Shown here: positions 1 through 11,007 of the stretch, piece by piece
How positions within the stretch are numbered: position 1 is the first letter of the stretch
Layout of the letters: each line of letters opens with the position of its first letter
Assembly (NCBI GenBank): GCA_037951105.1
Contig: JBAMJV010003314.1
Span: 62,001-126,000 of the forward strand
DNA length: 64,000 nucleotides
From: Echinarachnius parma
Lineage: Eukaryota; Echinodermata; Echinoidea; Clypeasteroida; Echinarachniidae
Direction: 5' to 3'
The notes under the pieces: generated by a model
Seen by the model: only the letters and a program-made list of their open reading frames with translations
Told to the model about the DNA's origin: nothing
Database searches by the model: none
Made by a program: the position numbers and the translations under genes

Positions 1-75
1 GACATGTTCATTTTGTTACGTTATTTTGGAAAGCGCCCCGTTCCGTTTTTATGGCCACCCTGTATTAATTAGCAA
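1..75. repeat. possible end of a DNA transposon (partial)
   Basis: Read on the minus strand, bases near 62 downwards give ATACAGGGTGGCCAT, which resembles the terminal bases of mariner/Tc1-type inverted repeats. The other end would lie outside the window, so neither the element nor a target duplication can be confirmed. Confidence 0.25.
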
Positions 76-129
76 GAATATACTAACGTTCAATGAAATA
101 AGTCTTCGAATGTAAACCAGCGATGAAGG

Positions 130-420
130 AATGGAGAAGTTAGAGAGGTAAAGGGCAAATTAGAAATTTAGAATAAAAAGAGAGTTAACAGATTGAGAGG
201 AGGCAGGGGAAAAAGAAGGGGTTGGTAATTATTAAACGGAATAGAGAAAGGGAGATAAAAGGGAAGCGGGGAATAAAGACAGAGCAAGAGAATGATATGA
301 AAGGAAAACGACCAAGAAAGAGAGAGAAAGAGTGTATGGTACGGAGAAACACAGCCATAAATATAGAAAAGAGATGGAGAAAGAGAAGCAAGCATGCTAG
401 AGAGAGAGACAAAGGGAGAG
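130..420. repeat. purine-rich (GA) low-complexity tract
   Basis: This stretch is a run of AGAGA/GGAGA-like purines. It opens reading frames on both strands that translate to Lys/Arg/Glu-rich or Ser/Leu/Phe-rich peptides without domain features. It lies in the intron or flank downstream of the minus-strand CUB gene. I see no gene in it. Confidence 0.6.
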
Positions 421-445
421 AAAAGGGACTAAACTCATTACTAAC

Positions 446-519
446 CAGACAATTGTACAGCCGATACCTCCAGCTGAACCGTAAGTTTGCTAATATTCGG
501 TCGCACAACCACCTCGCTT
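446..519 (-). CDS. exon 3 of minus-strand CUB gene (last strands of first CUB)
   Basis: On the minus strand an acceptor (tttgcacag) opens a 74-nt exon and a donor (GTTAGT) closes it. The frame gives LTVQLEVSAVQLS, matching the short third exons of genes A, B and D (EVTSVSK, EITSVPK, EVTSVLK). It begins in phase 2 and ends in phase 1, as expected for joining to a following phase-1 CUB exon outside the window. It supplies the final beta strands of the first CUB. Confidence is moderate because the exon is short and the donor of the preceding exon is unclear. Confidence 0.5.
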
Positions 520-658
520 CTGTGCAAAGGATTCAAACAAAATGAAATAAACTCAATTGGTATTCATCTATTCCGGATAAAGTCACTGTGTTATTTTCAG
601 AATGTCCTTCGATGGAATTTTCCTAAAAGGGCCTTCCTTTATATACAAAGCTCTGAAT

Positions 659-996
659 TTAGTAGTTTCTGACCGAATATCGGGAGATGAATGGTTGAGT
701 ATGAATAGTAACGTGGACCATGTTGACCGTCAACCAGGCGACATTTGATACAGAGGTAACGTTACCCGGTACATCATAACCCCTGAACTGGGCCAGTCGT
801 GTTGATTCGCCAGGTTCCCTGCCATCGCCGATTTCAAAGTTGTTGTACGAGTAGTAATACTTGGTAAACTGGAACCTGATTCTTCTATCACTCGATGTGT
901 TGAAGATCCATGTTGGTGTGTACTTCTGGGTCCCGTATGCATTGTAAAGGTCCTCAGTTGAAATGTTGATTGTGTTGTCAGTTACAGAATAATTAC
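659..996 (-). CDS. exon 2 of minus-strand CUB gene: cysteine-free N-terminal CUB
   Basis: The minus-strand frame from 994 reads through INISTEDLYNAYG, PTWIFNTSSDRRIRF, FEIGDG, STRLAQFRG and NVTSVSNVAWL. It aligns residue by residue with the first CUB exons of genes A, B, C and D, so this is a fifth, inverted family member. The acceptor (tttcaag) is in phase 1, matching the phase-1 donor of exon 1. The module has CUB-like spacing (PTW.F, GDG, final strand) but no cysteine. The frame stays open for about 20 codons past the conserved AWL and then meets TAA at 659-661. In the other copies the stop comes almost at once. Where exon 2 splices to exon 3 is not clear, so the end given is the stop and not a proven splice site. 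Confidence 0.7.
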
Positions 997-1143
997 CTTG
1001 AAAGAGAAATAAACAAGTTATGCATTTATTAAGATGTATTAAATATTGTTAACATTAACACGCGATTCCTTATTCAAAATGCGTGTTGGTGTATGTTTTT
1101 TGGTACACTTGAAGGCCTTTTTTGTGGGCCTTTAGTCGGGGGT

Positions 1144-1508
1144 TTGATAATAATAATAATATACTCGTTTTATATAGCGCCTAATATGATTGATAATCAT
1201 CTCTAAGCGCTTTACAGTGATTACAGTATTATTACCCCCGGTCATAGGATACAATGCAAACCAGCACACATTATGTGCACCATCTCCACTCCCTGGGGAG
1301 CATTCCTTCCAAGCGGCTCATGGGCATTAAGAAGATCCTTCACATAATTATAGGCTTTCACCTCTTACCAGGTCCCCATGTATGCACCTAGGTAGAGAGC
1401 AGCAATTGTGGATAAATTGTCTTGCTGAAGGACAAAGGCAATGGGCAGGGTTCGAACTCGGGATCTAATGATCGGAAAGCGCGCGCTCTACCAATCTTGC
1501 CACACCAC
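1144..1508 (-). repeat. tRNA-derived SINE, minus strand
   Basis: The minus strand from about 1508 holds an A-box-like TGGTAGAGCGC and then a B-box-like GAGTTCGAACCC about 35 nt later, the internal RNA polymerase III promoter of a tRNA-related head. A body of about 290 nt follows, and the element ends in an (ATT)n tail, seen on the plus strand as ATAATAATA at 1147-1161. Head, body and short repeat tail are the standard SINE layout. It lies in the long first intron of the minus-strand CUB gene. The head does not fold as a complete tRNA by eye, so I do not call a tRNA gene. Confidence 0.65.
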
Positions 1509-1696
1509 ATCCACGATATTATGCGTTACTGATTAATTTTCATTCAATGAGTCAGGTAAAATTTATTTTTAAGTACTGTTAGTTTATCGAATCATCATGT
1601 TATACTGCTAAACTGTTAAACTTTATTTTGTAAAGGCATACTGTGTAATGAGTATCAACCATTTCGCATATTTCTCTCTACAATAACTGATGTGAC

Positions 1697-1924
1697 TAAA
1701 GCCCTCTGCAGACAGAGCCGACTCGACCCGATTCGACTGGTTTTCATTCGGATCGGCTCAGTTTTCAGTGCCTTGCAACACACATTTTGCCAGTCGAAAG
1801 ACAGTCGGATGCTATTTGGGGCCAATTCAATACGATGAAACGGATCAGACCGACCGGGCCCACCTCTAGCCTAATTGAAACCAGTCGGATCGGGTCGAGT
1901 CGGCTCTGTCTGCGCCGGGCTTAA
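1697..1924. mobile_element. small inverted-repeat element (MITE-like)
   Basis: Both ends carry the same sequence in opposite orientation: AAGCCCTCTGCAGACAGAGC at the left, continuing as CGACTCGACCCGA, and its near-complement ending in GTCTGCGCCGGGCTT at the right. The arms are roughly 45 bp, the whole about 228 bp, and there is no coding capacity. The right flank is TTAA and the left CTAA, so a degenerate TTAA target is possible. Confidence 0.6.
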
Positions 1925-1981
1925 GGCAAGTTTATTGATCACTTGATGCATCATTGAACAAACAAATAAACGACAACATAC

Positions 1982-2057
1982 CTGGGGCTGCCGATAAAGA
2001 AGTACTGAAGACGAACATTTGTAGGAAGAATATCAACGGTATTATCTTATCTGACAT
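1982..2057 (-). CDS. exon 1 of minus-strand CUB gene: signal peptide
   Basis: The ATG at 2057 on the minus strand starts MSDKIIPLIFFLQMFVFSTS followed by LSAAP. This is a classic signal peptide: short basic n-region, about 14 hydrophobic residues, and a small-residue cleavage region. A consensus donor (CAG|GTATGT) ends the exon in phase 1, the same phase as the signal exons of genes A, B and D. The protein should therefore enter the secretory pathway. This gene faces away from gene A, whose signal exon begins 6.2 kb away on the opposite strand. Confidence 0.75.
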
Positions 2058-2577
2058 TTTGATCCCCTGCTGAAGTTCTTAAGTCAAAATAACAAATTAT
2101 CATGAGGTTTCTCTCATGCCGGGCCTCGGAATTGTTTACTATACGGTAGGTAGGGCGAACAGAATTTTTATTTTGTAGTAGCGTTGACTTCGCTTAAAAT
2201 AAAATGTTTTTCTGAATAATATATGTATAAAACTCAATAATCTGACGAACTTGTTCCTACTAGCATTGTCAGTTGGATAATAAGGCAATGTGCAAATGTT
2301 GCACGATTGTTCTCCAATATTCGTCTTGATTACTTCCGCATGGAGCAATATCCGGATCAATCTGGATTATGGCGGAACCTAACAAGCGAATCTTATTTTA
2401 ATAGACCGTTTAATCATGCGACAAGCCTTTGGAGTCGGGTGATATCTATCCAATCACAGACAGAGTTGGGTCGATGTTGTTTTCATGAAAACCGATACAA
2501 AATAGTATAAGTACGTGCCCTTGCTTGGTTATTGAAGTCGCGTCAGCTTTGACACAGTGTTTCACATCCCCTTCACA

Positions 2578-3062
2578 TAAAGGGATAGTTAAGTTTTGGT
2601 ATTGAGAGGACAGTTTTTTCAAACTGAACCCTAACTAAAACATTCACCATTACATTACAAGCAATATTGTTGTAACTCCACCGGGACTCCACCATGCTTG
2701 AAACGTATAACAAATTACAGACGGCTATTAAGTGAAAGCATGTTATCATTAAAAAAGAGCAGTTAAAACTGAAAAGCGCTTTCTAATAAGTCATTTGATT
2801 CAACCATTTTTAACCCAAAATTGAGCATGTGATAGAGAAATCATCAATAACTATTTAAAAAACATCTTTTGTAAATTTTTGAATTATTGAATTATTGTGG
2901 GGTCCACAATAAATACAAATAGTTGTATTTATGGGTATTTGAGCCGTCTCCTAACCGACTTTGATAAAATTAAGTTGATTCTGTCATCAAAATTGTACGC
3001 TGTTTCAAATTTGAATTATTTCGTGCAGCGCCCTTTATACTAAAACTCAAATATCCCTTTAA
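2578..3062. mobile_element. MITE family 1 copy (TTAAAGGGGTAGTTCAG type)
   Basis: The left end reads TAAAGGGATAGTTAAGTTTTGG and the right end reads, inverted, TTAAAGGGATATTTGAGTTT, with the shared internal phrase GCGCTGCACGAAATAATT. The same family recurs near 19822, 23185 and 41165. It is non-coding and probably moved by a transposase encoded elsewhere. Confidence 0.6.
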
Positions 3063-4328
3063 TTCTCTCTCATTTTGTTTTTCATGTTTCTAGTTTTGTT
3101 TCTCCCAATGTCTTCGTATTCTACCCCCCCCCCCCACCCCCCCCCCCCCCTCTTTCTCTCTACCACCACTCCCCTCTCTCTCTCTTTATAATTTGTATGT
3201 CCCTCTAATTACTTTCACTTTAAACTGATTAGCTGTCAATTGCTCCAGCGACCATTACTCGTACCACATGACTAAATCAATGTTCAATATAATAGCAGGA
3301 AGTGATGCGATTGTGAAATATGTAGTAGAGTCCTTGGGACTCTTCATGAAAGGCTCTTATTTATGTTCGCCATAACTCAGTGTGATATATAGATATGCAA
3401 CAGTTGTTCTTAACAGACTCACAAAAGACTCCCAAGCACGAATAATTATGGAATATCAATAAATATCGGGCAATTCCGTAACCGTTATAATGATCTCAAT
3501 AAATTACTGGCCAAGTTATGAACAGTACGATATTCAGGCAAAACAATGCAGTTTGCGGGTAAGATCAAATCACATGCGATAAAAAGCGTTGACATTTTCG
3601 GGCAACATTATCATGATTATGAAGAATCGTTATGGGCTGCAAAGTGGTTTGATGTGGGAATAAAAATAGTGGAATTAAATACATGTACATAAATTAACAA
3701 AACGAACATTCGTTTGTTGCATTACTAATCCAAAATGGTTTAAAGAATATGTATGTGAAAATCAATGTTGATTTCTTGTTTTAAATATGATTTATGGGCA
3801 AAAATTTGAATTATATGACTTTATTTGCATAAATTACCATAAATATGCAGATAAGTGAAATTATTAAATAATTTAAATTACCATAATATTTAATAAACCT
3901 TACTTGAGCTGTGTGCACATTTTCGCGGCGATCGGGCGTTTTAGGGTCAAGATCTTAGGGGGCCATAATGCCCCCCCCCCCCCGACCCCCTCCCGGTCGT
4001 GGCCTTTTTAGGGTTAAGATAAAAACCTTCAGTGAAATACGATTTTGTTGTATGTACATTAAAGTAATTCGTTTTAGTTATCCACATCTGATTCAACATT
4101 ATGCTATGGCTTTCAAGAATAAAATATAGTTACCTAAACTATTATCATAGCTTTTGCCGAAGATTGTGCACAGTTATCCAAAAACAGACAAGTTATACTG
4201 ACATAAGAGGGTAAATGCCCCAAATGGTAGTTTCCTCTTGCAGACCCACGAACATAATGATAACGTATGAAAGTGAGTTTCAAATCTGTAAACATTTTTG
4301 CTACAAACATATTCTATGATATTAAAAT
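3063..4328. other. intergenic, no gene seen
   Basis: AT-rich DNA without a convincing reading frame. It holds long C runs at about 3125-3150 and a shorter C-rich patch near 3969-3990. The stretch lies between the minus-strand CUB gene and gene A. Confidence 0.5.
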
Positions 4329-5601
4329 AAACAAGAGCCCCAGGGGGGCACGACGCTCACCTGAGGTCAATCAATTCACATCTGGCGCATGTTCTCTCTG
4401 GCACCCTCAGAAGATATGAAATCAGTTGAAATCATGCCAAAATCTATAATGTGATGTACTATTTAATCAATAACTTTTGATCCCCTGTACCTAACATTAT
4501 GATTTACCATAATGTTTGGGTGAATCATAAAAAAAGACAGACACACATATAAGACAAAGCTTAACACATTTCACCAGCCACTGACCACTTCAGCATATTA
4601 ACCCCACTCACATAGGGACCCTATGGGGCCATTCTGCGATGGCCTGTCATACTTCTGGATCTTGAGAAGAAGATATTTAAAATTAACATATTTTTTACAC
4701 TTGGTGCCCTCCCCCAGGGCCCCCCTGAGGGCCACGCCCACCATTTTAGCAACTTCGATTCCTCTACCCCTAAGGATGATTCCTGCCATGTTTGGTTGGA
4801 ATCTAATCATTGGTTCTGGAGAAGAAGATGAAAATGTATATTTCCTATGGTAGGGCCCCCAAAAAAACTGTTACGCCCACAGGGCCCTTGTGGGGCCACC
4901 CACAAAAATCTTGTGAACAACTTTCATTCTTCATCAATAGAGGCATCTACATATGAAATATCAGGTCTGTCATACTTCTGGATCTTGAGAAGAAGATGTT
5001 TAAAATTTACATATTTTTTACACTTGGTGCCCTCCTCCAGGGCCCCCCTGGGGGCCACGCCCACCATTTTAGCAACTTTGGTTCCTCTACCCCTAAAGAT
5101 GATTCCTGCCATGTTTGGTTGGAATCTAATCATTGATTCTGGAGAAGAAGATGAAAATGTATATTTCCTATGGTAGGGCCCCCAAAAAAACTGTTACGCC
5201 CACAGGGCCCTTATGGGACCACCCACAAAAATCTTGTGAACAACTTTCATTCTTCATCAATAGAGGCATCTAAATATGAAATATCAGGTCTGTCATACTT
5301 CTGGATCTTGAGAAGAAGATGTTTAAAATTTACATATTTTTTACATTTGGTGCCCTCCCCCAGGGCCCCCCTGGGGGCCACGCCCACCATTTTAGCAACT
5401 TTGGTTCCTCTACCCCTAAATATGATTCCTGCCAAGTTTGGTTGGAATCCGATCATTGGTTCTGGAGAAGAAGATGAAAATGTAAAAAGTTTACGGACGA
5501 CGGACGACGCACGACGGACGACGGACGACGGACGACGGACGACGGACGACGGACGAAAAGCGATCACAATAGCTCACTTGAGCCTTTGGCTCAGGTGAGC
5601 T
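4329..5601. repeat. repeat element with three tandem units and a terminal hairpin
   Basis: The element begins at AACAAGAGCCCCAGG followed by GCTCACCTGAG. It contains three successive units of about 325 bp (near 4640, 4965 and 5288), each with TCATACTTCTGGATCTTGAG and a CCCTCCCCCAGGGCCCCCCT-like GC box. It then has an ACGGACG array (about 5492-5555). It ends in a hairpin at 5570-5601, AGCTCACTTGAGCC pairing with GGCTCAGGTGAGCT around a TTT loop. The units open ORFs of 70-140 codons in several frames, but they are the same repeat read repeatedly, so I do not call genes. Confidence 0.65.
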
Positions 5602-5674
5602 AAAAAGGCGCATCCGGCGAACCTTTTTATTTGTTATTATTGCATGCTGTTCCTCTTCAAAAATCCAATTGAAA

Positions 5675-5999
5675 TTATAGTGGTCCCCTCATACCTAGTT
5701 GTATTCTTATCAACAAAAAAAGCACGGGACAGGTTTTGGTTTTTTCTAATTTCCCTTTCGTTAAAAATATATTTACGACTGAAGTGTTCAGATGTCAAAT
5801 TATCCAACGGATCGTCATAACCGTGTATAAAGTGAGTATAATGAGTTGGTGAATATCACTTTGCATTTGTGCTCATTACTCGGCCATATAAGGTCCATTT
5901 AACTTTTCAGACAACACCTACTGAACATATCAGATAACCATGGTCGATATATTGTATCGACCACTAATCAATTTTTGCAAAGTAACTAGATCCCTTTAA
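5675..5999. mobile_element. MITE family 2 copy (AGGGATCTAGTAAC type), reversed
   Basis: The right end reads AGTAACTAGATCCCTTTAA. The interior shares CACTTTGCATTTGTGCTC with the reverse complement of copies at 7142, 40466 and 52365. The TTAA flank is visible on the right. No coding potential. Confidence 0.5.
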
Positions 6000-6664
6000 G
6001 TCTCAAGAAAATACTCAATTGTGTGCATTTCAATTTCGCTTGCATATTCGTCTTCTGTCAAACAAAGTGCATATCAAATATGATCAAAAGGTAAGAACGA
6101 GCGGGACATTTGTGTGATCTATTGACACTTTTACTTTCGTTGGTATACAAGTATGCTATAAATCAAAGAAGAAAATATACTTTATATGGCGTTGTAGTCA
6201 GTTAAAGCCTCATTTATGGACTCTTAGAGCGACCGCGTATCCGTGCTTAAAAAAGGCGTTTTAAGATAATTTACAGAGCGTAGCCATGTTTACTAGCGCC
6301 GCATACTGTATGTTATTGTGTGTACCGATGGACCTGCTCACCAGCATGTTTAAACGTATGCGTATTGACACCCTTTGTAGACGTTAACTTGCCCGAATAA
6401 GCAAAAGTCCAATACGTATAATCAATCCTGTATAATTGAGTTGCTAGTATGTCGGTCAAACTCCGGGCAAGCTTGTAGTTGGAAATAACTACCATTGTTG
6501 ATATGTTAGTACGATGGTCATTAAAAACATCATTATACATCACGCACCTCGGTCGCCTACTGGTGAGGCTGCACGATTTGTGCAATATCCTGTATTGTGA
6601 ATTTACTATATGATTGAGCGTGTATCGAGCGTGTATATTATGGCGCCTCCTTATGAGCTATTAA

Positions 6665-7105
6665 AGGTTCTCTGAAATCCAAAGCCAAGTTGCCTTCAAC
6701 TAGTGTGTATTAGTGTATACATCAACTATTTGTTAATTATTTGACTAAAATATGTTTTGAATTTTTTAAAAACATTTTAGCAATCATTTTCTTCAGATTG
6801 CCAAGGCCGATCTCTTAAAAGAACTCTCCAGAGTAAACATCCCTTGTGACATCATCTCTCAATTACCAAAGAACATGCTCACAATAACATACATTGCATG
6901 TTCCCATACAAATGCTTATCAATGCCTTCATTGACCTTATCATGGTTGAGATTATCTGACATAGCAACTGCCTGCTATTGAAATTGAAAGTGTGTTTAAA
7001 AATGTACAAAACATATGTATGTCAAATAGTTAACAAATAGTCGATGTATACACTGTCTAATACACAATAATTGAAGGCAACTTGCATTTGGATTGCAGTG
7101 AACCT
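6665..7105. mobile_element. MITE with long inverted repeats, exact TTAA flanks
   Basis: Arms of about 85 bp start AGGTTCTCTGAAATCC on the left and end GGATTGCAGTGAACCT on the right. The arms share TGCCTTCAA and GTATACA further in. TTAA stands immediately outside both ends (6661-6664 and 7106-7109), as expected for a TTAA-specific transposase. Non-coding, 441 bp. Confidence 0.75.
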
Positions 7106-7141
7106 TTAAAGCGCCCTCTGACATGACCGTGCAGTCACTTC

Positions 7142-7520
7142 AAAGGGAAATAATAACTTGTTGACAAATACGGTAGTGATGAATGACTGTTACAATGTGT
7201 ATTGTTGTGATCTGATTTGTCCACATAGTAATCTGTAAATATTCCACGCTAAATGGATGTTATATGGTCGTGTAATGAGCGAAAATGCAAAGTGATATTA
7301 AATTATTAAATGCACTGGTGTTAAACATGGTTATGACTATCCAGTAGATAGTTAAAAGTTCGAACACTGTAATCGTAAATATCTTTATAACATAAGGGAA
7401 ATTCGAAAAACCGAAGCATTTCCCTTGCTTATATCTTTAATTCGAATTCAATCATTTAAAATAGAACTGCTAGAGTTCTAAGTAAGTTTTAGGGATTTTG
7501 ACAATGTTACTAGATTCCTT
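7142..7520. mobile_element. MITE family 2 copy
   Basis: This carries TGTTGACAAATACGGTAGTG near the left and ACAATGTTACTAGATTCC at the right, the same order of conserved phrases as copies at 40466 and 52365. It lies in the upstream region of gene A. The 7521-8274 stretch that follows holds no other recognisable feature apart from the presumed gene A promoter, which I cannot locate by motif. Confidence 0.5.
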
Positions 7521-8274
7521 TTGCTTTTGCCGTTATACTGATTTACATACAAACGCTAATCAATTAGTTTTCAAACACTCACTTTGATGTAAAGTGATTT
7601 CGCTGAATGAATCGAAAAGCCATAAATCGATTATACGTTTCATTCACACTACATGATGTGCATAATTGATAAAAGAATACTCGATTCCATGGTTTAGAAG
7701 AGGTAATTACATGACATGCTCGCGGTCGCTGAAAGAAAGAAAAGCACGATAAATCATATTTGTATGCATATCTGTATGTTGCGTAGGAGGTGAGGATATT
7801 TGTTACAGGGAAACCAAAAGTGAATATGAGTGATTTATATTAATTTTTGTAACATTTCTCTGCTCTTTACAAAGTTGCCCAGGGTTTGGAAACAGGCTGA
7901 TAGTCTAACAGTGAGGGGTTTCCTTACTTACACGGAAGGGCTCACTATCGCTATATGACATACAACATTGTGGGCGTGGTCATGAACATTAATACTAATG
8001 ACATCACTTCCGTAAAGATACACAACGTTCTAATGAACATTGGTCTACACCGACTACTTCGAGAGCTGACAAACAGTTTTGCCAGGCCCATAAAACTGCG
8101 ACATATGTTACCATCTTGTTCTTAATCCGTCAACTAGACTGTCTTACGATATTAAACACATAAGAAAAGTTATTTATGTTTTTTTCTTAGTAACGGAATC
8201 GTGTATATTTCCAAGCCTGTAATTAATTTCGTATACTTCTGAACACAACATTGGCTTTTAATGAATGATCAGCG

Positions 8275-8344
8275 ATGGCTCTCATGATAATTGCGGTATT
8301 TTCAGCGATCATCTTTCTCAACAAAGCGGAAACGGTTGAGCCAA
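8275..8344 (+). CDS. gene A exon 1: signal peptide
   Basis: The ATG at 8275 opens MALMIIAVFSAIIFLNKAET, a short n-region followed by a hydrophobic core typical of secreted or type I membrane proteins. A strong donor (A|GTAAGT) closes the exon in phase 1. This is the only methionine start that places a signal peptide directly before the CUB series. It defines gene A, a candidate cell-surface receptor spanning about 10 kb with alternating CUB exons, a membrane exon and a tyrosine-rich tail. Confidence 0.8.
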
Positions 8345-8635
8345 GTAAGTATACTGCATATTGTTGGTTAAATAGAATAAGACCATAATCACAATTATGT
8401 CTTCTCAGAATGTGTTATATACATATGAATAGAACCTTGGGGAATTCATAAATATCATTTTGGAAAATCGGAAAACCATGGTTAAACCAAAAATTAAACG
8501 AGCTTATATACTAATGCAAAACAGGAATTGTTGATAGTACTTTGAAAAGTTATCTTTAAAATAAGTAATCATACTGGTAGATGTAACTTCAATTCATTTA
8601 ATATTTTATTTTTTAATTTTTAATTTTTATTACAG

Positions 8636-8934
8636 AACACTATGATCTCGAATCGACGCCAAATGTAACAATAACGGCAGCTGATATACTGGAAGCGTAT
8701 AATGCTGGGAATTTCAAACCGACCTGGGATTTCAGCACATCAGAGAACAAGAGGATACGATTTGTCTTCAAACAATTCGACTTCTCGTCGTACGCTTTTA
8801 ATAATTTGGAGATTGGGGATGGCCTAAATCCGAGTGAATCTACGAGATTGGCGCAATTTAAAGGAGCAAAGTTACCCTCTAACGTGACTTCGGTTTCTAG
8901 TCATGCGTGGCTGCAAGCACCATATCGGCCCTAA
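8636..8934 (+). CDS. gene A exon 2: cysteine-free first CUB (main part)
   Basis: After an acceptor at 8635 the phase-1 frame encodes NVTITAADILEAYNAGNFKP, then TWDFSTSENKRIRFVFKQF, LEIGDG, STRLAQF and NVTSVSSHAWLQ. The W.F, GDG and final-strand positions match the CUB fold, but the usual SPNYP start and all four cysteines are absent. The exon aligns closely with first-CUB exons at 26429, 45036, 48985 and 659 (minus). A TAA follows seven codons after HAWL; the end given is that stop. The last CUB strand lies in the next exon at 9345. No good GT donor sits before the stop, although a GC donor (CT|GCAAGC) would give phase 2, which fits exon 3. Confidence 0.75.
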
Positions 8935-9344
8935 ACCCGGCCGGTGTCGAAAGTCTTTTCATTTGCTTAGATCTCGTTTTCCGATCATTTAATCGTAATC
9001 CACTCATCTCTAGAATATCGGCAAACTTAACTCGACAACATTAGTACATATTTTTCTACGACAAATGTACGAATAAACACAATTTCGTTTGTTTTATCCT
9101 AAAATATGAAATGGTCGAAAATCAGCTAGTAAACGGTGTATTTACACCTTATACAGTATACCACATTTCCTCCAAAACACGGCCACAATAATGCTATTTT
9201 ACATCTTACTCAAAATACTAATGCCTGTGTTATCCATACTCTTTTAACACCTATTTCAAGCTATTATGGCGAAGGGAGATACGCACACGTGAATGTTTTT
9301 CGTCATGGTGAATTATCTTTACCTAGTGTGTGTGTGTTTTGCAG

Positions 9345-9421
9345 TAATTCAATGACCGAGAGATGGTTGACGTACGATTCAATATCGATTATCGTTGAGG
9401 TTACATCCGTCTCCAAACAGC
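9345..9421 (+). CDS. gene A exon 3: last strands of first CUB
   Basis: The acceptor tgtgttttgcag and donor C|GTGAGT bound a 77-nt exon whose frame gives NSMTERWLTYDSISIIVEVT and then SVSKQ. The VEVTSV strand is shared with the short exons at 446-519 (minus), 27141-27207 and 49905-50019. It starts in phase 2 and ends in phase 1, ready to join exon 4. It completes the first CUB if the splice from exon 2 occurs before the in-frame stop. Confidence 0.6.
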
Positions 9422-10001
9422 GTGAGTAATATAAATGTGTTCTGAGAGAAGTATTTCATTTAAAAAACATGATGTTTCATTATTGAAATTTGAAATATAT
9501 TTTAGTTTTGTGAGTCAATATGCTGGTCAGAAAAGTGTGTTATAACTCTAAAACTTTAATAAAAGTATATTCAAATATCATATAAGATTATATGTTTAAA
9601 AAAATATAACTGTTAATATGACTCGATCATGATTCATGAGAAGGCAAATACCATGCATACCCAAGATTGTTTACAAAATCATATAATTGCACCGTCAATA
9701 GAGAATAAACCTACACAAATCAACTATTCTTACAGATGAATGGTTCTGGCACAAACAAATCTTGATCGGATTGATTTCATTAACTTCAATGATAAAAGCA
9801 TTATTTAATCTTTTTTTAACCAAAATAATTCTGACATATTCCTTATTCAAACTACTTTCTCTATTTGAATGGGGAACGACTTTGTAATATTAAAAAACGT
9901 GTCTTCATCCTTGGTGTGATAAAGGGTCTCGTTTCAAGTAATACTATTATACGAAAGTTGATATTCAAATTTTATTATACTTTTTCATTTGTAATCTTCA
10001 G

Positions 10002-10370
10002 CTGATGAGATCATTGATCCAGATAAAGACTATAAGACGATCGCATACCCAGATTCAACCGAAAAATATACCAGCAATATTTACATTTTCCGCGATTTTG
10101 AGGCTGCACCAGGATTTGTATTTGAAATCCTCGTGGATCATGTAGACATAGGAACCGGTGATGTCCTCTTTTTCGGAGATGGGATGACCTCATTCTCACT
10201 GGATGATTCTTTGTGCTCTACTTGGGAGCAACTGGACGCGAACCGTTCTTCAAAGAGCCCAAGAATTATGATCATATTCACAAGTGACGAAAATACAACT
10301 GGAAAGGGGTTTTCCATACAATTAAGAGCCGTGGAGAGAAAATCAGAGATAAATTACGTGTGTTACATCC
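10002..10370 (+). CDS. gene A exon 4: CUB domain 2
   Basis: A clean phase 1-1 exon of 369 nt (acceptor ttcag, donor C|GTAAGT) encodes 123 residues. Key features are IAYPDSTEKYTSNIYIFRDF in place of the SPxYPxxYxxN...W.F CUB start, GFVFEILVDHVDI, DVLFFGDG, a cysteine in SLCSTW, and the closing IMIIFTSDENTTGKGF. This is a canonical extracellular CUB layout, a beta-sandwich that commonly binds proteins or Ca2+-dependent ligands. The acidic residue before GDG is compatible with Ca2+ binding, but that is inference. The frame is intact. Confidence 0.85.
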
Positions 10371-11007
10371 GTAAGTAAAGTTTAAAGCTGCATCGTGCAT
10401 GTGTCATTTAATATACATAAGCCCATTAATCAGGGGTAATATTATCATTATATAACACATTTAGCCTTTATATATTTTCACCTTTTTCTATTATTTGGAA
10501 TAACAGAGGTAATAAAGAATGTTTCAATCATTTTCTTATATAAAACATTTCACCAAAAACACTCATATGTAGTACAATTAAAGAGCTGAATTAAATATCC
10601 AATAGTGTAGTTTAACATTTGTTTACCCAGTAGAGATTAATGAAAAATTACATGCTAAAGACAATAAAAGGCAGTAACATGTTCAGATATTGGCATAAGA
10701 TATAACGGCTTTAAAATATCATATGTATTTTCCTTAGATAAAGTATTTTACGCTGAAAATTATGTTTTCTCGTTTAGGATGCTTAAGACAAAATGATATT
10801 CCTGTGAACGTTTATTTCAAACGGAGACAACCTGTAATTCATATTTTATCTGAAAAAGTTGCAAAAAAGCAAAAACTTTAGATGTTAAATCAAAGAAAAG
10901 GGGTATTTTGGAGCGGATCACAAAACATGCTCTTCATATTATGATTTCATATCAACTAGGCCATGTAGGCGAAACCACTAGGTTCGATTTATATTGCATT
11001 ATTTGTA

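Noticed and set aside
1439..1508. tRNA gene
   Set aside because: The A and B boxes are those of a SINE head attached to a body and an (ATT)n tail; no complete cloverleaf is apparent.
4598..5598. CRISPR-like or coding tandem units
   Set aside because: The units are about 325 bp and nearly identical throughout, with no spacer structure; the ORFs in them differ in frame and are shadows of one repeat.
9136..9429. 97-codon ORF covering gene A exon 3
   Set aside because: Its first two thirds lie before the splice acceptor and have no match in the paralogues; only the last 77 nt are supported as an exon.
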